This document shows, one piece after another, positions 1-5,352 of a stretch of DNA of 5,352 nucleotides; positions within the stretch are counted from its first letter, which is position 1, and each line of letters begins with the position of its first letter. The DNA is from an uncultured Polyangiaceae bacterium (GTDB lineage: Bacteria > Myxococcota_A > Polyangia > Polyangiales > Houyiibacteriaceae). The stretch lies in assembly GCA_947259605.1 (NCBI GenBank), contig CAMYMX010000285.1, forward strand, positions 1 through 5,352. The letters run 5' to 3'. The translations under genes and the position numbers were made by a program. The notes below the pieces were generated by a model. That model was not told the DNA's origin, searched no databases, and worked only from the letters and a program-made list of their open reading frames with translations.

Positions 1-1133
1 GTTTGACCTCGATTTCCGGCGATTCCTGAGACCGATGACAGGCAAATGATGCGTCCGGCTGGCCGCAACACCTCATCTCGCAGGAGTCGATCGGTGATTC
101 GGATGACGGCGCCGAGATTGATGTCGACCGCCATGTCCCAGGCGTCGGGACTCATGCGCCCAAGGGTCTTGTCGCGTGTCACGCCGGCGTTGTGCACGAC
201 GATGTCCACGCCGCCAAACCGCTCTTTGAGCTCGGCGGCGATTCGCTTTGGCGCATCCGCGTCCGTGATGTCGACGAGGAGAGTGGATCCGCCGATGCGC
301 TGCGCCACCTGGCTGCACGGCGCGTCATCCGCGGGTCGATCGAGACAGACCACATGCGCGCCCTCCGCAGCGAGAAGCTCGGCCGTAGCCTCACCGATGC
401 CCCGTGCCGCGCCGGTAACGAGGGCGACCTTGCCGCCGAGGACGTGGGTTTCGGGCGCCTCTTCACCTCGAGCCGAGTTCGTGATGTGAAATGGCTGGCA
501 GCTGATGAAGGCCGACCGGGGAGACAGGAGAAAGCGAAGCACCGCGTCGAGTCGTTGCTCGGCGCCTTCTTGCACGAACACGGTATTGGCGATCGATCCG
601 TTGCCGCCGATTTCTTTCGCGAGGCTTCGGGTAAAGCCCTCGAGGCCGGCTTGCGTTGCCGCATTCACCGGCTTTTTCGCATCCGACGCTGGGCGACCAA
701 GCACGACGACGCGGCCCGATCGATTGAGCCTGCGAATCCACGGATGGATGAACTCGTAGAGCTGGTGAAGATCTTCCGGTGTATCGAGGCCCGTGCCGTC
801 GAACACGATGGCGTCGAGGCGCGCGCCTTCCGGGGCGTCGCCGGGCGCCACGAGCTGCGGAGCGCGCGCCCAAGCTTCGCCAGGCCCGACAAAGGGCTCG
901 ATGGCAGCCTCGGAGGTGCCAACGACCCAGGGGTAGGCGCCCGCTTTCGTCAGGCTCTGGGCAAGCACGGTCTGCAGCGACCCGACGCCGCACACGAGCA
1001 CCTTCTTGTCGTCGAGCGGTCGCTCCTCGTAGGGGCCTTGGGCCCGCACCAGCTTCTCCGGAACCGGGATCGGAAGGCCAAGGGTCTTCACCAGTTTTCG
1101 CGCGTTCTCGTTCTCGAGCAGAAAATCAGTCAT
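1..1133 (-). CDS. fabG: Two-domain 3-oxoacyl thioester (ACP/CoA) reductase, FabG4-like, C-terminus missing
   Basis: Cytosolic short-chain dehydrogenase that reduces 3-oxoacyl thioesters to (R)-3-hydroxyacyl thioesters. Reading from ATG at 1133, 377 codons are open to the window edge. Residues about 40-225 form a degenerate Rossmann/flavodoxin-like N-terminal domain (KKVLVCGVG at 43-51, RVVVLGRP at 141-148). From about 232 a canonical ketoreductase domain begins, with TGAARGIG at 240-247, an acidic residue D265 ending strand 2, HNAG at 314-317, catalytic Asn N339 and catalytic Ser S367. The sequence stops after IAGNRGQ, just before the expected YxxxK, so the last ~75 residues lie outside. The extra N-terminal domain marks the high-molecular-weight FabG type (Mycobacterium tuberculosis FabG4, about 454 aa) rather than the ~245-aa housekeeping FabG. 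It starts 6 nt after the dehydratase stop, so it is very likely co-transcribed and translationally coupled. Whether the substrate is ACP- or CoA-bound cannot be read from the sequence. Confidence 0.93.
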   Translation of the reverse strand, partial: MTDFLLENENARKLVKTLGLPIPVPEKLVRAQGPYEERPLDDKKVLVCGVGSLQTVLAQSLTKAGAYPWVVGTSEAAIEPFVGPGEAWARAPQLVAPGDAPEGARLDAIVFDGTGLDTPEDLHQLYEFIHPWIRRLNRSGRVVVLGRPASDAKKPVNAATQAGLEGFTRSLAKEIGGNGSIANTVFVQEGAEQRLDAVLRFLLSPRSAFISCQPFHITNSARGEEAPETHVLGGKVALVTGAARGIGEATAELLAAEGAHVVCLDRPADDAPCSQVAQRIGGSTLLVDITDADAPKRIAAELKERFGGVDIVVHNAGVTRDKTLGRMSPDAWDMAVDINLGAVIRITDRLLRDEVLRPAGRIICLSSVSGIAGNRGQ

Positions 1134-1139
1134 TCGAGC

Positions 1140-2036
1140 TCAGCTCCTCACTGAATAGGTTCCAACCAAATAAGCAGGGCCGCCGGGCGCGTCCCCCACA
1201 AACACACTGTCATCTTCGATGTAGAGGCCGACCCTGGCGGGCAGCACCAAAGGCTTGGTGAACTTCACGTCGATCGATTCGAGCCGGCTCACGTCACCAG
1301 AAAAGAGTGAACGGTTCAAACCTTCGATCGCGCGCGCCATCGTAGAGAACCCGTGATTGATGATGTTGCGGAAACCATTGGCGCGAGCAGCAGGCGGAAT
1401 CCAGTGAATCGGATTGAAGTCGCCGGTGAGCTTGGCGAACTCGAGGCCCACGTTTGTGCCAAGCTTCCAACGGGCCAGCTCTTTCGCCATCACCGGAACA
1501 CGTGGGCGGTTGTCCTTACGCTTCGCGGACTTGTCGCCGCCTCCGAGCGGGACGATGCCGTACACGTCGCAAACGATCGCCTCGGGGTGTGCCGAGGTCG
1601 ACGTCGTCGCGCGCTGATGAATCACCGCGCGGCGTCCATTGTCGTCGATGTCGAGAAGCTGCACCTTGAGCTGATAGGGCTCGCCGAGCGGAAGCGGCGC
1701 GTTCATCTGCAGGCGGCTACCGCCGTTGAGGACACGCTGGATCGGGTACTGGAGCCCTTCGATGCCGCGCGCCTGCAGAGGGAAGACCCATTGGGGGAAC
1801 AGATGGGCAGGAACCTGGCCCCGATACCAGGCGGGATCGCCGCCGACGTGCCGGATGTAGTCCCGCACCAGATCGGCTGGCCGGGGAGGAACTCGCGCCG
1901 AGACGATGGGTCCCGGGACCTGGGCCGGCGTCTTGTTGGGCTGCCCGGACGCGCTCTTCGCGGCAACGAACGCGGCGCGAGCAAGGGCGCCGAGCATCGG
2001 CCCCTGATGGAGGATGTAACGCGTGGGTACCGCCAT
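1140..2036 (-). CDS. MaoC-fold (R)-3-hydroxyacyl thioester dehydratase/enoyl hydratase, HtdX-like
   Basis: Predicted 298-aa cytosolic enzyme interconverting (R)-3-hydroxyacyl and trans-2-enoyl thioesters. The C-terminal half (about 185-295) is a MaoC hotdog domain with the hydratase signature GDFNPIH at 205-211; D206 and H211 are the expected catalytic pair. NHGFSTMA follows at 227-234, and VKFTKPLVLPARVGLYI at 257-273 closely matches mycobacterial HtdX as I recall it. Residues about 50-165 fit a second, degenerate hotdog repeat (double-hotdog architecture). Residues 11-28 are Ala-rich and could form an amphipathic helix; no clear signal peptide is seen. The start MAVPTRY is chosen because GGGAGA lies 6 nt upstream. 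The reading frame stays open to an ATG at 2165, but that extension is Arg/Gly/Pro-rich, unlike the family, and would overlap the divergent peptidase gene. It is first of a two-gene operon with the FabG4-like reductase, whose product it would dehydrate. HtdX is the closest named relative; I give no symbol because orthology is not proven. Confidence 0.92.
   Translation of the reverse strand: MAVPTRYILHQGPMLGALARAAFVAAKSASGQPNKTPAQVPGPIVSARVPPRPADLVRDYIRHVGGDPAWYRGQVPAHLFPQWVFPLQARGIEGLQYPIQRVLNGGSRLQMNAPLPLGEPYQLKVQLLDIDDNGRRAVIHQRATTSTSAHPEAIVCDVYGIVPLGGGDKSAKRKDNRPRVPVMAKELARWKLGTNVGLEFAKLTGDFNPIHWIPPAARANGFRNIINHGFSTMARAIEGLNRSLFSGDVSRLESIDVKFTKPLVLPARVGLYIEDDSVFVGDAPGGPAYLVGTYSVRS
1144..1148 (-). 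promoter_or_regulatory. Ribosome binding site of the FabG4-like gene
   Basis: AGGAG on the minus strand, 10 nt before the ATG at 1133. It lies inside the last codons of the upstream dehydratase gene, so ribosomes finishing that gene can restart here. It supports the chosen start and co-expression of the pair. Confidence 0.65.
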
Positions 2037-2042
2037 ATCGAT

Positions 2043-2048
2043 TCTCCC
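2043..2048 (-). promoter_or_regulatory. Ribosome binding site of the MaoC dehydratase
   Basis: GGGAGA on the minus strand, 6 nt before the ATG at 2036. It decides the start in favour of a 298-aa protein over the 341-aa open frame beginning at 2165, which also lacks family similarity in its first 43 residues. Confidence 0.7.
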
Positions 2049-2088
2049 GGTCTGCCGGTGCGGTGGTGCGCCTGCCGCCCGACCCGGC

Positions 2089-2117
2089 TCTCTACCATTT
2101 GGTAGAAAGCCACGCAA
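2089..2117 (-). promoter_or_regulatory. Weak candidate sigma-70-type promoter for the dehydratase-reductase operon
   Basis: On the minus strand TTGCGT (2112-2117) resembles a -35 box and is followed, after 17 nt, by TAGAGA (2089-2094) as a poor -10 box. Transcription would begin near 2082, leaving a leader of about 45 nt. The only strong support is the 17-nt spacing and its position in the divergent gap; the -10 matches consensus at three of six places. The palindrome at 2091-2106 would overlap the spacer and the -10 box, a layout typical of repression. Confidence 0.25.
2091..2106. promoter_or_regulatory. Operator-like perfect inverted repeat in the divergent intergenic region
   Basis: TCTACCA-TT-TGGTAGA, two perfect 7-nt arms around a 2-nt centre, lies between the divergent dehydratase (start 2036) and peptidase (start 2145) genes. 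Length, symmetry and position fit a dimeric regulator site, for example of a TetR-family repressor, many of which control lipid genes and bind short palindromes of this kind. It is AT-richer than its surroundings. No regulator gene is in the window, so the partner is unknown, and the site may serve either or both flanking genes. An RNA hairpin is less likely: a 2-nt loop is too tight and would sacrifice inner pairs. Confidence 0.5.
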
Positions 2118-2144
2118 ACGCGGTCCCGCTGCTAGGCTTCCGCG

Positions 2145-4208
<2,064 letters not shown>

Positions 4209-4219
4209 CCGCAGCGCTG

Positions 4220-4822
4220 CTACTGCGCGAAGGCACGCAGGTCGACGGATACCGCGATGTCGTTCGCGACTTTCAGCCGCACGATCGATGGAACCGAAAC
4301 ATTGTGATCTTCGAGCACCACGGTGAAATCGGCCTTGATTCGAAGCTGCTCGCCCGACCAGTTCACGGTTCCTTTGGCGAGCACGGGCTTGCTCACTCCG
4401 TGAGCGGTGAACTTGCCCTTGACCTGCACCTTGCGGTCCTTGCCTGACTTGAGCGCCGGCGAATCTTTCTTGCCGAGGATGACTTCGGTAATCTCGAAAT
4501 GGATGTTCGGGGTCTTCTTCGCATCGAGCCAACCGTCGCCCTGAAGGTGCTCGTCGCGGAGATCGTTGTCGGTTCGCAGCGACACTACGGGCACCTTGAA
4601 CGACCCAGTCGTCTTGGTGATATCAGCCGGATCGACGGTGAGGCTGCCGCTGACTTTGGAGCTTTTGCCTACCATCGTCTCGAGCGGAGCATCCGAGACG
4701 AAGGTCGCTTTGCTCTTGCCGTCCGCGCGTACGAGAAACGTCGTTGCGTCGGCCTGAGAGACGGCCGGCACTGCCATGCAGGCGGCCAAGATCAGACTGA
4801 CTCCGCTGACATTCTTCATCAT
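4220..4822 (-). CDS. Exported YceI-family lipid-binding-like protein
   Basis: Predicted 200-aa exported protein of the YceI family, a lipocalin-like beta-barrel known to bind isoprenoid or other amphiphilic lipids. Its physiological role is poorly defined. Residues 1-24 form a signal peptide (K3, hydrophobic 5-22) with a possible signal peptidase I site VSQA/D after residue 24; LAAC at 12-15 also matches a lipobox, so export as a lipoprotein is an alternative. Mature-domain hallmarks are KVSGSLTVDP at 56-65, DNDLRDEHLQGDGWLDAKK at 85-103, NIHFEIT at 106-112, the strongly conserved GKFTAHGVSKPV at 136-147, and the closing strand NDIAVSVDLRAFAQ. Length is normal for the family. The first of two adjacent ATGs is favoured: GGGGGA lies 8 nt before it. 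The gene follows the release factor 3 gene in the same direction after 59 nt containing a hairpin, and converges with the peptidase gene. Nothing in the window names its ligand. Confidence 0.92.
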   Translation of the reverse strand: MMKNVSGVSLILAACMAVPAVSQADATTFLVRADGKSKATFVSDAPLETMVGKSSKVSGSLTVDPADITKTTGSFKVPVVSLRTDNDLRDEHLQGDGWLDAKKTPNIHFEITEVILGKKDSPALKSGKDRKVQVKGKFTAHGVSKPVLAKGTVNWSGEQLRIKADFTVVLEDHNVSVPSIVRLKVANDIAVSVDLRAFAQ

Positions 4823-4830
4823 TCGCTAGT

Positions 4831-4838
4831 TCCCCCTT
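4831..4838 (-). promoter_or_regulatory. Ribosome binding site of the YceI gene
   Basis: AAGGGGGA on the minus strand, 8 nt before the first of two tandem ATG codons (4822 and 4819). The spacing favours the first; the second would be 11 nt away. A weak -10-like CATACT lies just upstream (about 4847-4852) without a convincing -35 box, so a private yceI promoter is possible but not shown. Confidence 0.6.
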
Positions 4839-4860
4839 GCCTCAAGTATGCCGGTTTTGG

Positions 4861-4879
4861 ACGGGGGCTTCACCCCCGT
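4861..4879 (-). terminator. GC-rich hairpin between release factor 3 and yceI
   Basis: ACGGGGG (4861-4867) and CCCCCGT (4873-4879) form a perfect 7-bp stem around a 5-nt loop, starting 2 nt beyond the release factor stop. On the minus strand it is followed by CCAAAACC, so the U-run of a classical intrinsic terminator is missing; the plus strand has no T-run after it either. It may be a terminator of the U-less kind, a partial attenuator or an mRNA 3'-end stabiliser. The structure is clear; its function is inferred. Confidence 0.4.
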
Positions 4880-4881
4880 AT

Positions 4882-5352
4882 TCACGCGGCCGCCACAATC
4901 CGGGCGGTCTCGTGGAAGGTCCAATTCTCGTTGTCCCGCTCTGCCCGGCCGATCTCCCACTCATCGCGAAACAGGGCCACGGGGCGATGGTCACGGTCTA
5001 CGACGGCCATCGGCACTCGCTTGGCCTTGAGCTCGGCGCAGTCGGCGGCGCCCGTGACCCAGCGCGCATGCTGGTAGGGGAGAAGGTCGAACGTCACCCT
5101 GGCGCCATACTCGTGCTCGAGACGAAACATCAGCACGTCGAATTGCAGGCGACCTACAACGCCGCACACAGGATCCTTCTCGCGGCCTGGTTCCATGAAA
5201 AGCTGAACCGTGCCCTCTTCGGAAAGTTCTTGGATGCCTTTTTGGAGCTGCTTGCGCTTGAGCGGATCGAGAAGCTGCAGACGCCCGAAGTGTTCCGGGG
5301 AGAACTGCGGCACGGCGTCGAAGCTCATGGGGCCGTTCGTCGAAAGGGTGTC
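4882..5352 (-). CDS. prfC: Peptide chain release factor 3, C-terminal part (N-terminus outside window)
   Basis: The visible 156 residues match the C-terminal region of RF3, the translational GTPase that recycles RF1/RF2 from the ribosome after peptide release; the E. coli protein is about 529 aa. The frame is open from the window edge (DTLSTNGP, matching the GDTL segment of the family) through FSPEHFGRLQLLDPLKRKQL, LSEEGTVQLF, GVVGRLQFDVLMFRLEHEYGA and YQHARWV, to the end at FHETARIVAAA. The GTP-binding domain (G1-G5 motifs) and the start lie to the right of the window and cannot be checked. The ATG at 5328 is an internal methionine, not the start, because family similarity continues through it. 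The gene runs in the same direction as yceI, 59 nt upstream of it, with a hairpin between. Confidence 0.94.
   Translation of the reverse strand, partial: DTLSTNGPMSFDAVPQFSPEHFGRLQLLDPLKRKQLQKGIQELSEEGTVQLFMEPGREKDPVCGVVGRLQFDVLMFRLEHEYGARVTFDLLPYQHARWVTGAADCAELKAKRVPMAVVDRDHRPVALFRDEWEIGRAERDNENWTFHETARIVAAA

Noticed and set aside
192..1154. Long plus-strand open frame (320 codons) opposite the FabG4-like gene
   Set aside because: The antisense minus-strand frame encodes a recognisable two-domain reductase with intact motifs; the plus-strand translation is Arg/Ala-rich with no recognisable family and no ribosome binding site. It is a GC-driven shadow.
1353..2105. Plus-strand open frame of 250 codons opposite the MaoC dehydratase
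   Set aside because: Antisense to a clear enzyme gene and without recognisable motifs; its end overlaps the intergenic region by chance.
4211..4220. Perfect palindrome GCAGCGCTGC between the convergent stops as a terminator
   Set aside because: It has no loop and no T-run on either strand; a 10-nt GC palindrome is not surprising in DNA of this composition.
4499..5077. Plus-strand open frame of 192 codons spanning yceI and the end of prfC
   Set aside because: It runs antisense across two recognised genes and the gap between them, with unlikely composition and no ribosome binding site.
4882..5328. Separate small gene starting at ATG 5328
   Set aside because: The RF3 reading frame continues unbroken to the window edge with family-matching residues, so this ATG is an internal methionine of prfC.

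Overview
The window is GC-rich (roughly 60-65 % by eye), densely coding bacterial chromosome. It carries five protein genes, two of them cut by the window edges, and no stretch over 300 bases lacks a gene. I see no tRNA or rRNA, insertion sequence, CRISPR array, phage gene or clear sign of recent transfer. The genes (a high-molecular-weight FabG, an HtdX-like MaoC dehydratase, an oligopeptidase A, a YceI protein and release factor 3) fit a high-GC Gram-negative. A Myxococcota/'Deltaproteobacteria'-type or other soil proteobacterium is my best guess, but this rests on composition and gene content only.

Left third (1-2036, minus strand): a two-gene lipid operon. A 298-aa MaoC-fold hydratase/dehydratase lies upstream, and 6 nt after its stop begins a two-domain 3-oxoacyl thioester reductase that runs off the left edge. 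Both resemble the HtdX/FabG4 pair of mycobacteria. Together they would interconvert 3-oxoacyl, (R)-3-hydroxyacyl and trans-2-enoyl thioesters, the middle steps of fatty-acid elongation or of a reversible oxidation pathway. The condensing or thiolase partner is not in view.

Centre (2037-4208): a 108-nt divergent intergenic region holds a perfect 7+2+7 inverted repeat that looks like a repressor operator, overlapping a weak candidate promoter for the lipid operon. To its right, on the plus strand, is a full-length M3 zinc metallopeptidase of the oligopeptidase A (PrlC/OpdA) type.

Right third (4209-5352, minus strand): an exported YceI-family protein converges on the peptidase gene with only 11 nt between the stop codons. 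Upstream of it is the C-terminal part of peptide chain release factor 3. A strong GC-rich hairpin sits between the release factor and yceI. These genes look like ordinary housekeeping or accessory functions. I did not find evidence for an undescribed system; the most useful leads are the operator-like palindrome, the reversed order of the FabG4/HtdX pair, and an altered active-site loop in the peptidase.
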